From assembly GCA_950068185.1 (NCBI GenBank), contig CATMHL010000002.1, positions 1-38,565 of the forward strand: a DNA stretch of 38,565 bases, given 5' to 3'. Within the stretch, counting starts at the first letter, position 1; each line of letters starts with the position of its first letter. Below are positions 17,318 through 25,830 of the stretch, piece after piece. The stretch is from an uncultured Pelagibacteraceae bacterium. Its GTDB lineage: Bacteria; Pseudomonadota; Alphaproteobacteria; Pelagibacterales; Pelagibacteraceae. Position numbers and translations under genes: made by a program. The notes beneath the pieces are model-generated. The model searched no databases and was not told the origin of the DNA. It saw nothing but the letters and a program-made list of their open reading frames with translations.

Positions 17318-17686
17318 TTATAAAACCTCCGGTGCTAATGATATTATTTTTGTTTGTCCTTTTAATCTTAGCTCTCTAGTAACAGGACCAAAAATTCTAG
17401 TTCCAATAGGTTCACCCTTTTCATCAGTAAGCGCTACTGCGTTATCGTCAAATTTGACAGTGCTTCCGTCATTTCTAAAAATTGAATATTTAGTTCTTAC
17501 TACAACAGCTTTATGTACTGAACCTTTTTTAACTTTTCCATTAGGAATTGCATCCTTAACACTAACTACAATACTATCACCGATGGAAGCGTATCTTCGC
17601 TTAGACCCTCCTAGAACTTTAATACACTCAACTCTTCGTGCTCCAGTATTATCAGCAACATTTAATTCTGTTTGTACTTGTATCAT
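17318..17686 (-). CDS. rplN: 50S ribosomal protein L14
   Basis: This 122-residue protein at the subunit interface begins [20 protein letters not shown]. It contains [21 protein letters not shown] and [13 protein letters not shown]. Sequence and length match the family closely. Its ATG directly abuts the rpsQ stop (no intervening base), and rplX follows 2 nt after its own stop, so the three are tightly packed. Confidence 0.98.
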   Translation of the reverse strand: MIQVQTELNVADNTGARRVECIKVLGGSKRRYASIGDSIVVSVKDAIPNGKVKKGSVHKAVVVRTKYSIFRNDGSTVKFDDNAVALTDEKGEPIGTRIFGPVTRELRLKGQTKIISLAPEVL

Positions 17687-17917
17687 TTACTTATTTATTA
17701 CCTCCCATCTTTTTTTTTTTGAAAAAGGTCTAGATTCAATAATTTTTACATTATCCCCTATTTTAAATTTATTCTTTTCATCGTGTACATGGTATTTTTT
17801 TGAAGAAGTTATTACTTTTATAAAAAAAGGATGTGAATATTTTCTTTTCACCAAAACAACTACTGTTTTATTATTTTTGTCTCTTATAACTTTACCCTTT
17901 AATGTTTTTTTACTCAT
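17687..17917 (-). CDS. rpsQ: 30S ribosomal protein S17
   Basis: This 76-residue primary 16S-rRNA-binding protein begins MSKKTLKGKVIRDKNNKTVVV. It contains VKRKYSHPFFIKVITSSKKYHVHDE and IGDNVKIIESRPFSKKKRW, the conserved OB-fold motifs. The length is normal. It sits 1 nt after the rpmC stop. Confidence 0.97.
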   Translation of the reverse strand: MSKKTLKGKVIRDKNNKTVVVLVKRKYSHPFFIKVITSSKKYHVHDEKNKFKIGDNVKIIESRPFSKKKRWEVINK

Positions 17918-17918
17918 A

Positions 17919-18104
17919 TTAATTTTTTTTGTGTAATTTGGTTAATAATTTTGCCACATCATTTTTTAATTGTGAAACTTTTGATGTATCTTCTAATTGT
18001 CCATTAACCTTTCTAAATCTAAAATTAAACAAATCTTTTTTTAATGAATTAATTTTGCTTTTTAATTCATCAACACTCAATTTTTCAATCTGTTTATTTT
18101 TCAT
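17919..18104 (-). CDS. rpmC: 50S ribosomal protein L29
   Basis: This 61-residue two-helix protein sits at the exit tunnel, near the signal-recognition-particle docking site. LSVDELKSKINSLKKDLFNFRFRKVNGQLEDTSKVSQ matches the family pattern (ELxxKxxxLkkELFnLRFqxaxGqLenxxri). Position between rplP and rpsQ is standard. The ATG is 3 nt after the rplP stop. Confidence 0.96.
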   Translation of the reverse strand: MKNKQIEKLSVDELKSKINSLKKDLFNFRFRKVNGQLEDTSKVSQLKNDVAKLLTKLHKKN

Positions 18105-18107
18105 GTT

Positions 18108-18515
18108 CTAATGTCTTTTTATAAACTTAGTTTTTATTGGTAATTTAGTCGAAGCCTTGTACAATGCTATTTTAGCAACAGACTCACTGACACCATCAAC
18201 TTCAAATATTATCCTTCCTGGTTTAACTCGACATACCCAATATTCTGGTGAACCCTTCCCTTTACCCATTCTTACTTCGGTAGGTTTTTTAGAAACAGGT
18301 ATGTTAGGAAAAATTCTTAGCCAAACTTTTCCTGTTCTTTTCATATACCTTGTTAAAGATACTCTGGCAGCTTCAATTTGCTTTGAAATAATTCTTTCTG
18401 GCTCAAGTGCTTTTAGCCCGTAAGTTCCATAATTTAGAAACTCTCCTCTACTGGCGCGCCCGTGAATTCTGCCTTTATGTGCTTTTCTATACTTTGTTCT
18501 TGCCGGTTGTAACAT
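18108..18515 (-). CDS. rplP: 50S ribosomal protein L16
   Basis: This 135-residue protein helps form the A-site tRNA region. It begins [17 protein letters not shown], the invariant family start, and contains [29 protein letters not shown] and [13 protein letters not shown]. Its first 29 nt overlap the end of rpsC. The N-terminus is fixed by conservation, so the overlap is real. Confidence 0.98.
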   Translation of the reverse strand: MLQPARTKYRKAHKGRIHGRASRGEFLNYGTYGLKALEPERIISKQIEAARVSLTRYMKRTGKVWLRIFPNIPVSKKPTEVRMGKGKGSPEYWVCRVKPGRIIFEVDGVSESVAKIALYKASTKLPIKTKFIKRH

Positions 18516-19176
18516 TTTTTGTTTCCTTATTATTTATTTTTACATGTTTTAAAAAGATTTCTCCTTTATATATCCAAACTTTAACTCCAATCATTCCATA
18601 CGTGGTCAATGCTTCTGCTTCGGCGTAATCAACATCGGCTCTAAATGTATGAAGCGGAACACTTCCCTCTCTTAACCACTCTGTTCTTGCTATTTCATTT
18701 CCAGCTAATCTTCCGCTTAAACAAACCCTAATTCCTTTAGCCCCCAATCGTAATGCTGATTGTATAGCTCTTTTCATTGTTTTTCTAAAACCTATTCTTT
18801 TCACTAATTGTTGTGCTATGTTTTCAGCAACAAGATAGGCATTTAGTTCGGGTTTTTTAATTTCCTTTATATTTAAACTTACTTCGGTGCTTGATATTTT
18901 AGATAAATTTTTTTTTATCTTTTCAATATCCGAACCTTTCTTTCCAATAACAAATCCAGGTCTTGATGTATAAATGGAAATAATGCATTTCTTAGATGTT
19001 CTTTCAATTATAATTTGTGAAACTCCAGAATTAACAACATTTTTCTTGATGTATTCTCTTATTTTAAAGTCTTCTATTAAAAATTTACCGTATTCTCGTT
19101 TTTTAGCAAACCAAATAGAATCCCAACCTCTATTAATTCCTAATCTTAAACTTATAGGATTAACTTTTTGTCCCAT
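18487..19176 (-). CDS. rpsC: 30S ribosomal protein S3
   Basis: This 229-residue protein at the mRNA entry site has mRNA helicase activity in the assembled ribosome. It begins [20 protein letters not shown] and has the KH domain [20 protein letters not shown] (about residues 70-95). It also has the C-terminal domain [20 protein letters not shown] and [25 protein letters not shown]. The start overlaps the rplV end by 17 nt and the end overlaps rplP by 29 nt. Confidence 0.98.
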   Translation of the reverse strand: MGQKVNPISLRLGINRGWDSIWFAKKREYGKFLIEDFKIREYIKKNVVNSGVSQIIIERTSKKCIISIYTSRPGFVIGKKGSDIEKIKKNLSKISSTEVSLNIKEIKKPELNAYLVAENIAQQLVKRIGFRKTMKRAIQSALRLGAKGIRVCLSGRLAGNEIARTEWLREGSVPLHTFRADVDYAEAEALTTYGMIGVKVWIYKGEIFLKHVKINNKETKNVTTGKNKV

Positions 19177-19546
19177 GTAATTCCTTTTTTTGGTTGATAT
19201 TTTCAGATAAAATAATTGTAAGATTGCTATATGGTTTTTTTATAGGGCTTGCCCTACCTTTAGCTCTAGGTCTAAATCTCTTTAATACTATTGACTTTCC
19301 AACGTAAGCTTCTTTGATGTATAAATTATCAATATCGTACTGATTATTATTTTCAGCATTAGCTATTGCCGATTGAAGTGTTTTTTTTATTTCGAAAGCA
19401 ATCCTTTGTCTTGCAAAGGATAAATCTCTAATAGCAATATCAGCTTTTTTTCCTCTAATATTTTTTAGTAAAATATTTATTTTTCTTGGACTCGATCTGA
19501 CGTTTTTATTAACAGCCCTTACTATATTTTTATTTTTTGGCATCAT
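19160..19546 (-). CDS. rplV: 50S ribosomal protein L22
   Basis: This exit-tunnel protein has 128 residues from the chosen start. Conserved features are [31 protein letters not shown] and the C-terminal [24 protein letters not shown]. The reading frame stays open far upstream (to 19723), but that part is antisense-like and overlaps rpsS. The tandem ATGATG at 19546/19543 gives the family start (MPKNKN). A purine-rich AAAGAG site is best spaced for the first ATG. The gene overlaps rpsS by 17 nt and rpsC by 17 nt. Confidence 0.96.
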   Translation of the reverse strand: MMPKNKNIVRAVNKNVRSSPRKINILLKNIRGKKADIAIRDLSFARQRIAFEIKKTLQSAIANAENNNQYDIDNLYIKEAYVGKSIVLKRFRPRAKGRASPIKKPYSNLTIILSENINQKKELHGTKS

Positions 19547-19880
19547 TGAGTATCTCTTTAGGTTTTGTTGCAGTTGATGGTGACGATTTGGAATCATGTA
19601 CAATTTGAGCGGCTTTTTTATCAGCTGATGTATGACTAGAAAATTGTCTAGTAGGAGAAAACTCTCCCAACTTATGGCCAACCATCTCTTCTGATATTTT
19701 AATTGGAATAAATTTTTTTCCATTATGAATTAAAAAACTAATCCCAACAAACTCTGGAATTATTGTTGATTTTCTTGACCAAGTTTTTATTGGTGTAGGG
19801 TTGATTTGAGTTTTTAGTTTTTCAACTTTTTTTATTAAACTTGGATCTACAAAAGGTCCTTTCCAAACTGATCTAGACAT
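19530..19880 (-). CDS. rpsS: 30S ribosomal protein S19 with C-terminal extension
   Basis: This small-subunit head protein forms a complex with S13. It begins [21 protein letters not shown] and contains [14 protein letters not shown] and the signature [15 protein letters not shown]. At 116 residues it is longer than the usual about 92. An additional tail of roughly 24 residues (after SADKKAAQ) is rich in serine, lysine and proline. The DNA for the last codons also encodes the start of L22. It is 3 nt downstream of rplB. Confidence 0.97.
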   Translation of the reverse strand: MSRSVWKGPFVDPSLIKKVEKLKTQINPTPIKTWSRKSTIIPEFVGISFLIHNGKKFIPIKISEEMVGHKLGEFSPTRQFSSHTSADKKAAQIVHDSKSSPSTATKPKEILNDAKK

Positions 19881-19883
19881 AAA

Positions 19884-20714
19884 TTATTTACCTTTTTTTC
19901 TCCTTGAAATTATATATTTGTCTGTAGATTTATTTTTACGTGTTTTTAATCCCTTAGCAGATTGACTCCATGGCGATACTGGGTTTCTTCCTCCTGAAGT
20001 TTTACCTTCTCCTCCACCATGAGGATGATCTACAGGGTTCATGGCCACTCCTCTGACAGATGGTCTTCTTCCTTTCCATCTATTTCTTCCAGCTTTTCCA
20101 ATTTTAATATTTTGATGATCAGTATTTGATACGGATCCAATTGTTGCTCTAGCAGTGTTAATAACTTTTCTTATCTCACCTGAACTTAATTTAATAATAC
20201 AGTAATTTTCGTCGGTTCCCGAAATTTGTGCCGAAGAACCTGCGGATCGAACTAACTTACCTCCTCCATTTGGGGACAATTCAATGTTATGTATATCTGT
20301 CCCTATGGGAATATCGGATAGTTGCATACAATTACCCACTTTAATTTCTTTATTTCTTCCAGAAACAATTTCATCACCGATATTGATTTTATTTGGTGCA
20401 AGTATATAACTCATTACTCCATCTTCGTATTTGAGCAACGCAACATGAGCAGATCTGTTTGGGTCATATTCAATTCTTTCCACAATAGCTTTAAGATTGT
20501 CTTTTTTTCTACGAAAATCTATTTCTCTATATTTGTGTTTTTGTCCTGCCCCTCTACTTCTTGAAGTAATCCTTCCTAAATTATTTCTTCCGCCAGTTGA
20601 ATGTTGTCCAATTGTTAAAGATTTTAATGATTTACCTTTCCATAAATTTTTTCTATCAACTAGAATGGTTCCTCTTGTAGATTTTGTATAAGATTTAAAA
20701 ATTTTTAGTGACAT
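19884..20714 (-). CDS. rplB: 50S ribosomal protein L2
   Basis: This 276-residue protein is essential for subunit association and peptidyl-transferase centre assembly. It contains GRNNLGRITSRSRGAGQKHKYREIDFRR-type sequence, VERIEYDPNRSAHVALLKYEDG, and the C-terminal signature AMNPVDHPHGGGEGKTSGGR with the conserved histidine cluster. The SLKIFKSYTKSTRGT start fits the family. It follows rplW by 4 nt. Confidence 0.99.
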   Translation of the reverse strand: MSLKIFKSYTKSTRGTILVDRKNLWKGKSLKSLTIGQHSTGGRNNLGRITSRSRGAGQKHKYREIDFRRKKDNLKAIVERIEYDPNRSAHVALLKYEDGVMSYILAPNKINIGDEIVSGRNKEIKVGNCMQLSDIPIGTDIHNIELSPNGGGKLVRSAGSSAQISGTDENYCIIKLSSGEIRKVINTARATIGSVSNTDHQNIKIGKAGRNRWKGRRPSVRGVAMNPVDHPHGGGEGKTSGGRNPVSPWSQSAKGLKTRKNKSTDKYIISRRKKGK

Positions 20715-20718
20715 AAAA

Positions 20719-21012
20719 TTATATTCCAGTTGCTAAATCAATACTTTGGCCCTTTTTAAGAGTTACAATTGCTTTCTTATAACCCGATTTATATGTTTTT
20801 TTGTTTTTAATTATCTTAGTTTTCCCTTTTAAATTTATCGTATTAATTTTAATTACGTTAACCTTAAATATCTTTTCTATACTTTTTTTAATTGAATTTT
20901 TACTAGCGCCTTTGTGTACTTTAAAAACAACTTTATTAAACTCTGATAAGGCAGTAGATTTTTCGGTAACATTTGGCGAAATTATTGTATCTAAGTAATG
21001 AAATTTGCTCAT
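20719..21012 (-). CDS. rplW: 50S ribosomal protein L23
   Basis: This 97-residue exit-tunnel protein is a docking site for trigger factor and SRP in the family. It contains ISPNVTEKSTALSEFNKVVFKV, ASKNSIKKSIEKIFKVNVIKINTINLKGK and KKAIVTLKKGQSIDL. The ATG overlaps the rplD stop by 4 nt (ATGA), giving coupled translation. Confidence 0.97.
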   Translation of the reverse strand: MSKFHYLDTIISPNVTEKSTALSEFNKVVFKVHKGASKNSIKKSIEKIFKVNVIKINTINLKGKTKIIKNKKTYKSGYKKAIVTLKKGQSIDLATGI

Positions 21013-21635
21013 TTTGAAAGCCTATCTTGAAACGACTTAATTGATGAAGTCGTAAATACTACATTTTTATATTTTAAGAGATCATATACATTGGTTCCTT
21101 CTTGATCAATAATTTTTAGATCAGGAATATTTCTAGCTGATTTAATTATTTTAGATTTAGAATTTTTATCTGAAATTATAAGAGAGTTACTTAATTTATT
21201 TTTTTCTAAAAATTTATTGAACAATTTGGTTTTTTTTATTTCATATTTAAAATCTTCCACAACAAAAAGTGAATTAACTTTATTTTTTTGAGATAAAACG
21301 TAAAATAATCCAAATTTTCTCACTTTTTTATTTATCTTTTTTATCTTATAAACTGCACCTTTAGGTCCATGCGCAACACCTCCACCAACAAATATAGGAG
21401 CCTTTCTACTACTATGTCTAGCTCTGCCAGTACCTTTTTGGGCATATATTTTTGCAGTTGAACCTTTAATTTCGTTTCGCTGCTTTGTCTTCGCTGTTCT
21501 TGATTTAAAATGACTTAATTGCCAATCTACTAAAGATTGGATTACATACTTATTTGGTGTTAATGAAAAAATCTTATCAGATAGTTCAATATCGTTAGGT
21601 TTTTTTCCATCCATATTAATTACTTTTAGTATCAT
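21009..21635 (-). CDS. rplD: 50S ribosomal protein L4
   Basis: This 208-residue protein lines the exit tunnel. In E. coli it represses the S10 operon by binding its leader. It contains RNEIKGSTAKIYAQKGTGRARHSSRKAPIFVGGGVAHGPKG, the tunnel-loop signature. LSVKD-like regions are diverged and lysine-rich. Because fusA is only 4 nt upstream of rpsJ there is no separate S10 leader here, so classical L4 attenuation at that site is unlikely. Confidence 0.98.
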   Translation of the reverse strand: MILKVINMDGKKPNDIELSDKIFSLTPNKYVIQSLVDWQLSHFKSRTAKTKQRNEIKGSTAKIYAQKGTGRARHSSRKAPIFVGGGVAHGPKGAVYKIKKINKKVRKFGLFYVLSQKNKVNSLFVVEDFKYEIKKTKLFNKFLEKNKLSNSLIISDKNSKSKIIKSARNIPDLKIIDQEGTNVYDLLKYKNVVFTTSSIKSFQDRLSK

Positions 21636-21637
21636 AG

Positions 21638-22402
21638 TTATTTCTTTACCTCTTTTTTTTCTACTTTTGTTGTAGAAGATACTTTTTTATCATAAGTTTT
21701 TGTTGTAGCAGCGGAGGTTATGGTTTCAGTTTGTAATTTTGCAATCTTTTCTGCAGTTGTCTTTTTATTAGTTTTTTTTGATTTCTTTTGTATTAAAACT
21801 AATGAATTTTTTGATCCTGGAACAGAACCTTTTATAAAAATAAGATTATTTTCAAGATCTGATTTTATTATTTCAAGATTTTGAATAGTTCTAAATTTAT
21901 CACCCATGTGGCCAGCCATTTTTTTTCCTTTGAAAACTTTCCCGGGATCTTGATTTTGTCCTGTAGATCCCATAGCTCTGTGCGACACTGAAACTCCGTG
22001 AGAAGCTCCAAGACCAGAAAAGTTATGTCTTTTAATAACTCCGGCAAAACCTTTTCCTATAGTTTTTGATGTAACATCTACAAATTTTTGATCTTTAAAA
22101 AGTTCTAAGCCTATTTCGTTACCTTCTTTAAATTCAGAAATGTTATCTACTCTAAATTCTTTTAGAATTTTTTTTGGTTCTGTGGATTTTTTTGCAAAAA
22201 AGCCTTTCATTTGTTTAGTCAATTTTGAGCTTTTAAGTCTACCAAAACCTACTTTGATAGCATCATAACCTCTTTTTTCTTTGGTAATAATGTCTATGAT
22301 TCTTCCTTTTTCAATAGACAAGACTGTGACTGGCACAGATATACCTGAATCAAAAAATTCCCTAGTCATTCCAATTTTTTTTCCGATTAGTCCAATGCTC
22401 AT
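21638..22402 (-). CDS. rplC: 50S ribosomal protein L3 with C-terminal extension
   Basis: This early-assembly large-subunit protein has the family motif [24 protein letters not shown] (about residues 148-171), which includes the glutamine methylated by PrmB in other bacteria. The N-terminus [13 protein letters not shown] is typical. The protein has 254 residues. The last 40 or so ([19 protein letters not shown]... and a TTTK/KKE-rich end) extend beyond the usual about 210-residue core. Confidence 0.98.
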   Translation of the reverse strand: MSIGLIGKKIGMTREFFDSGISVPVTVLSIEKGRIIDIITKEKRGYDAIKVGFGRLKSSKLTKQMKGFFAKKSTEPKKILKEFRVDNISEFKEGNEIGLELFKDQKFVDVTSKTIGKGFAGVIKRHNFSGLGASHGVSVSHRAMGSTGQNQDPGKVFKGKKMAGHMGDKFRTIQNLEIIKSDLENNLIFIKGSVPGSKNSLVLIQKKSKKTNKKTTAEKIAKLQTETITSAATTKTYDKKVSSTTKVEKKEVKK

Positions 22403-22410
22403 ATAGTTCT

Positions 22411-22719
22411 TTATAATTTTATTTCTATGTCCACTCCTGAAGCTAGATCTAATTTCATAAGCGCCTCTACAGTTTGTGGTGTTGGTTCTAAAATATCAAT
22501 CAGTCTCTTATGTGTTCTTGTTTCAAATTGTTCTCTGCTTTTTTTATCAATATGTGGTGATCTTAATACCGTAAAAACTTCTTTTTTTGTCGGTAAAGGA
22601 ATTGGCCCCCTAACTTGGGCTCCGGTTCTTTTGGCAGTATTAACTATCTCGATAGTCGATAAGTCTAGAATCTTATTATCGTACGCTCTCAAATGTATTC
22701 TTATGTTTTGTTTATCCAT
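22411..22719 (-). CDS. rpsJ: 30S ribosomal protein S10 (NusE)
   Basis: This 102-residue protein works in the small-subunit head and, as NusE, in transcription antitermination with NusB and NusG. It contains [50 protein letters not shown] and [33 protein letters not shown], nearly consensus. It begins 4 nt after the fusA stop; tuf, which commonly separates these genes, is missing. Confidence 0.99.
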   Translation of the reverse strand: MDKQNIRIHLRAYDNKILDLSTIEIVNTAKRTGAQVRGPIPLPTKKEVFTVLRSPHIDKKSREQFETRTHKRLIDILEPTPQTVEALMKLDLASGVDIEIKL

Positions 22720-22723
22720 AAAT

Positions 22724-24799
22724 TTATGCCAGTTTTTTCGTTACTTCGTCTTGAACGTTCTGAGGAACTTTTTCATAGTGACCAAAAAACATTGAATAAG
22801 ATGCTCTTCCTTGAGACATTGATCTAAGATTATTAATGTAACCGAACATGTTAGCTAAAGGTACCATTGCACTAATCACTGTAGCATTACCTCTTTTATC
22901 TGATGTTGAAACTTGACCACGTCTACTATTTAAATCACCAATAACATCTCCCATGTAATTTTCTGGCGTAACCACCTCTATTCTCATTATTGGTTCAAGG
23001 AGTTTAAGAACTGCTTTAGTGCATGCTTCTTTAAAACAATATCTTGATGCAATTTCAAATGCTAAAACACTTGAGTCTACATCATGATGTAAACCATCTA
23101 GAATAGTAACTTTGTAATCTATTAAAGGAAATCCAGCTAATATTCCACTGTCTGCTACACTTTCAATTCCTTTTTCAACTCCTGGAATAAATTCTTTTGG
23201 AATAGATCCACCTTTGACTTTATTTTCAACTTCTCTTCCTTTTCCTGGCGGTAAAGGTTCAACACTCAATTCAACTTTTGCAAACTGTCCTGCTCCACCA
23301 CTTTGTTTTTTGTGTATATATGTATTTTCTACTGATTTTAAAATTGTTTCTCTGTAAGCAACTTGCGGAGCACCAATATTTGCTTCAACTTTGAATTCTC
23401 TTTTCATTCTATCAACAATAATATCTAAGTGTAGTTCACCCATACCTTTTATTATTGTTTGACCAGATTCCTCATCAGACGTTACTCTGAAAGACGGATC
23501 TTCCCTTGCCAATCTTCCTAAAGCTTCTCCCATTTTTTCTTGGTCGCCTTTGGTTTTAGGTTCAACTGCAATTTCAAGAACTGGATCGGGAAATTCCATG
23601 GGTTCTAAAACAATAGGATTATTTTCATCAGATAAAGTGTGTCCTGTTATTGTATATTTAAGACCAGCTAAAGCTACTATATCTCCAGTATTAGCTTCTT
23701 TTACATCTTCTCTACTATTCGCGTGCATTAATAACATTCTGCCAACTCTCTCCTCTTTATCTTTGGTAGTATTATAAATTCCAGTGCCTGATTTTAATGT
23801 GCCTGAATATATTCTTATAAAAGTTAAAGTTCCAACAAAAGGATCGGTTGCAACTTTAAAAGCTAATGCTGAAAAAGATTCATTATCATTAAATTTTCTT
23901 TCAATCTCATCTTTGGAATCTGGTTTAGTTCCTTTAATTAATCCAATATCAATTGGGCTTGGCAAAAAATCCACAACTGCATCTAATAATGGTTGAACCC
24001 CTTTATTTTTAAATGCTGCTCCAGTGAATATCGGCACAAAATCAAATTTTAAACATCCTTTTCTAACACAAGATATTAAATCAGTTTCTGATATTTCTTT
24101 TCCATTTAAATAATCATCCATCAGTTTTTCATCTTGTTCTACAGCCGTTTCCATTAATTCTTTTCTATATTTTTTAGCTTGTTCTTGTAGCTCATTTGGT
24201 ATCTCTACATATTCATATTCAGCACCTAGCTTTTCTTCTTTCCATAAAACTGCCTTCATTTTAATTAAATCAACTATGCCCTTAAAAGAAGCTTCTATAC
24301 CAACTGGTAACTGCATTACCAAAGGTTTTACTCCAAGTCGGTCTTTAATCATGTCAACACACATAAAAAAATCTGCACCAGTTCTATCCAATTTATTTAC
24401 AAAACAAATTCGTGGAACTTTATATTTATCTGCTTGTCTCCAAACTGTTTCTGACTGAGGTTCTACTCCAGCAACACTATCAAATACAGCAACAGCACCA
24501 TCTAAAACCTTTAAAGATCTTTCTACTTCAATAGTAAAATCAACATGACCCGGTGTATCAATAATATTAATTCTATGTTCCCGCCAAAAACATGTAGTTG
24601 CAGCTGACGTAATTGTAATACCTCGTTCTTGTTCCTGTTCCATCCAATCCATTATTGCTGCTCCATCATGGACCTCACCTATCTTATGACTCTTTCCTGT
24701 ATAATATAATATTCTTTCAGTAGTCGTTGTTTTTCCTGCATCAATGTGTGCCATGATCCCAATATTTCTATATTTTTCTAAATTGTGTGTTCTAGGCAT
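22724..24799 (-). CDS. fusA: Elongation factor G
   Basis: This 691-residue GTPase drives ribosomal translocation and recycling. G-motifs are [10 protein letters not shown] (G1, residues 17-26), RGITITSAA (G2), DTPGHVDFT (G3) and NKLDRTGAD (G4). Domains II-V follow, including [18 protein letters not shown] and the domain IV segment YRETI. The ATG at 24799 ([14 protein letters not shown]) is preferred over a GTG nine bases upstream. An AGGTGG ribosome-binding site, made from the end of rpsG, lies 5 nt before it. It begins 2 nt after rpsG. tuf does not follow it. Confidence 0.99.
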   Translation of the reverse strand: MPRTHNLEKYRNIGIMAHIDAGKTTTTERILYYTGKSHKIGEVHDGAAIMDWMEQEQERGITITSAATTCFWREHRINIIDTPGHVDFTIEVERSLKVLDGAVAVFDSVAGVEPQSETVWRQADKYKVPRICFVNKLDRTGADFFMCVDMIKDRLGVKPLVMQLPVGIEASFKGIVDLIKMKAVLWKEEKLGAEYEYVEIPNELQEQAKKYRKELMETAVEQDEKLMDDYLNGKEISETDLISCVRKGCLKFDFVPIFTGAAFKNKGVQPLLDAVVDFLPSPIDIGLIKGTKPDSKDEIERKFNDNESFSALAFKVATDPFVGTLTFIRIYSGTLKSGTGIYNTTKDKEERVGRMLLMHANSREDVKEANTGDIVALAGLKYTITGHTLSDENNPIVLEPMEFPDPVLEIAVEPKTKGDQEKMGEALGRLAREDPSFRVTSDEESGQTIIKGMGELHLDIIVDRMKREFKVEANIGAPQVAYRETILKSVENTYIHKKQSGGAGQFAKVELSVEPLPPGKGREVENKVKGGSIPKEFIPGVEKGIESVADSGILAGFPLIDYKVTILDGLHHDVDSSVLAFEIASRYCFKEACTKAVLKLLEPIMRIEVVTPENYMGDVIGDLNSRRGQVSTSDKRGNATVISAMVPLANMFGYINNLRSMSQGRASYSMFFGHYEKVPQNVQDEVTKKLA

Positions 24800-24801
24800 C
24801 G

Positions 24802-25272
24802 TTACCACCTGTAATGTGCAAAAGCTTTATTTGACTCCGCCATCCTGTGTGTATTTTCTCGTTTTTTCATAGCTGCTCCTTTTTTTTGTGAAGCATCCAT
24901 AAGTTCACTAAATAATTTATCAGACATCGATTTATTTTTTCTTTTTCTCGTAGCTTCTAAAAGCCAACGCAAGGCTAAAGTTTGAGATCTTTTTGCCTTC
25001 ACCTCCTGTGGAACTTGATATGTTGCTCCACCAACTCTTCTAGATCTTACTTCAAGATTTGGACGAATATTGGCTATTGCTTCATTAAAAATTTTTATTG
25101 GATCATCTTTGGTTTTATTTCTTATTTTTTCCAGAGCATCATAAATTATCTTTTCAGATGTTGTCTTTTTTCCGTCATACATGACAAAATTGATAAACTT
25201 CGCTAAAACTAATGAACTGTATTTAGTGTCAGGATAAAAAATTCGTTTTGGTGCTTGTTTTTTTCTAGACAT
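24802..25272 (-). CDS. rpsG: 30S ribosomal protein S7
   Basis: This 156-residue protein organises the 3' major domain of 16S rRNA. It contains [30 protein letters not shown] and the C-terminal [22 protein letters not shown], both diagnostic. It sits between rpsL (4 nt) and fusA (2 nt) in the standard str order. In E. coli S7 represses the str operon via the rpsL-rpsG spacer; here that spacer is only 4 nt, so that exact mechanism cannot operate. Confidence 0.98.
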   Translation of the reverse strand: MSRKKQAPKRIFYPDTKYSSLVLAKFINFVMYDGKKTTSEKIIYDALEKIRNKTKDDPIKIFNEAIANIRPNLEVRSRRVGGATYQVPQEVKAKRSQTLALRWLLEATRKRKNKSMSDKLFSELMDASQKKGAAMKKRENTHRMAESNKAFAHYRW

Positions 25273-25276
25273 AAAA

Positions 25277-25648
25277 TTATTTTGGTTTTTTAGCGCCGTA
25301 TTTAGATCTTTGTTGTTTTCTCGATGTAACTCCTTGAGTATCTAAATTACCTCTCAGTATATGATAGCGCACTCCTGGTAAATCTTTCACCCGTCCACCT
25401 CTTATTAAAACAACGGAGTGCTCCTGCAAATTGTGTCCTTCTCCAGGTATATAACAGGTAACTTCCTGACCGTTTGATAATCTGACTCTAGCCACCTTTC
25501 TAAGAGCAGAATTTGGTTTTTTTGGTGTGGTCGTATATACCTTTGTACAAACACCTCTTTTTTGCGGTGATCTATCTAGGGCAGGAACCTTACTTCTATA
25601 CTTAGGTTTTATCCTGGGTCTTTTAATCAACTGATTAATAGTCGGCAT
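25277..25648 (-). CDS. rpsL: 30S ribosomal protein S12
   Basis: This 123-residue decoding-centre protein begins [12 protein letters not shown]. It contains [18 protein letters not shown] and [20 protein letters not shown]. The residues where streptomycin-resistance changes usually occur are wild type (K43 and K88). It is the first gene of the long str-S10-spc-alpha run and is preceded by a 182-nt gap with a promoter candidate. Confidence 0.99.
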   Translation of the reverse strand: MPTINQLIKRPRIKPKYRSKVPALDRSPQKRGVCTKVYTTTPKKPNSALRKVARVRLSNGQEVTCYIPGEGHNLQEHSVVLIRGGRVKDLPGVRYHILRGNLDTQGVTSRKQQRSKYGAKKPK

Positions 25649-25689
25649 AATTTAACTCTTATATTTATGTTTGGAAAAGATACTACTAT

Positions 25690-25705
25690 CTGAATTATTT
25701 CAGAC
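25690..25705 (-). promoter_or_regulatory. Small perfect hairpin in the rpsL leader
   Basis: TCTGAA and TTCAGA form a perfect 6-bp stem with a 4-nt loop in the predicted rpsL leader, about 42 nt before the start codon. No T-run follows, so it is not an intrinsic terminator. A regulatory role is possible but unproven. The rest of the 25649-25830 gap shows only the promoter candidate. Confidence 0.3.
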
Positions 25706-25763
25706 AAATTTAGTTAGCGTTTAAGGCAAATAAAACCCCACTTCCAACCATCAAAATTGCGCT

Positions 25764-25792
25764 AAACTACTAACTGACATATTAAAAGTCAA
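25764..25792 (-). promoter_or_regulatory. Promoter candidate for the str-S10-spc-alpha run
   Basis: On the minus strand, TTGACT (25787-25792) is separated by exactly 17 nt from TAGTTT (25764-25769). The -35 matches sigma-70 consensus at five of six positions; the -10 is weaker. It lies in the only sizeable gap between rpoC and rpsL, so it is the natural start of the 27-gene downstream run. Transcription would begin near 25757, leaving a leader of about 110 nt. Confidence 0.5.
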
Positions 25793-25830
25793 CACTCAAT
25801 TATTTAACTTTGTCTTATAATTAAAAGGTT

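Noticed and set aside
19547-19723. Upstream extension of L22 by about 59 residues
   Set aside because: It overlaps rpsS coding sequence, has no L22 similarity and lies before the tandem ATG that gives the family start.
25713-25768. Imperfect 8-bp inverted repeat (AGTTTAGCG ... CGCTAACT) in the rpsL upstream gap
   Set aside because: One arm overlaps the promoter -10, so it cannot form in the RNA; the arms are nearly 40 nt apart and one has a bulge. Probably chance.
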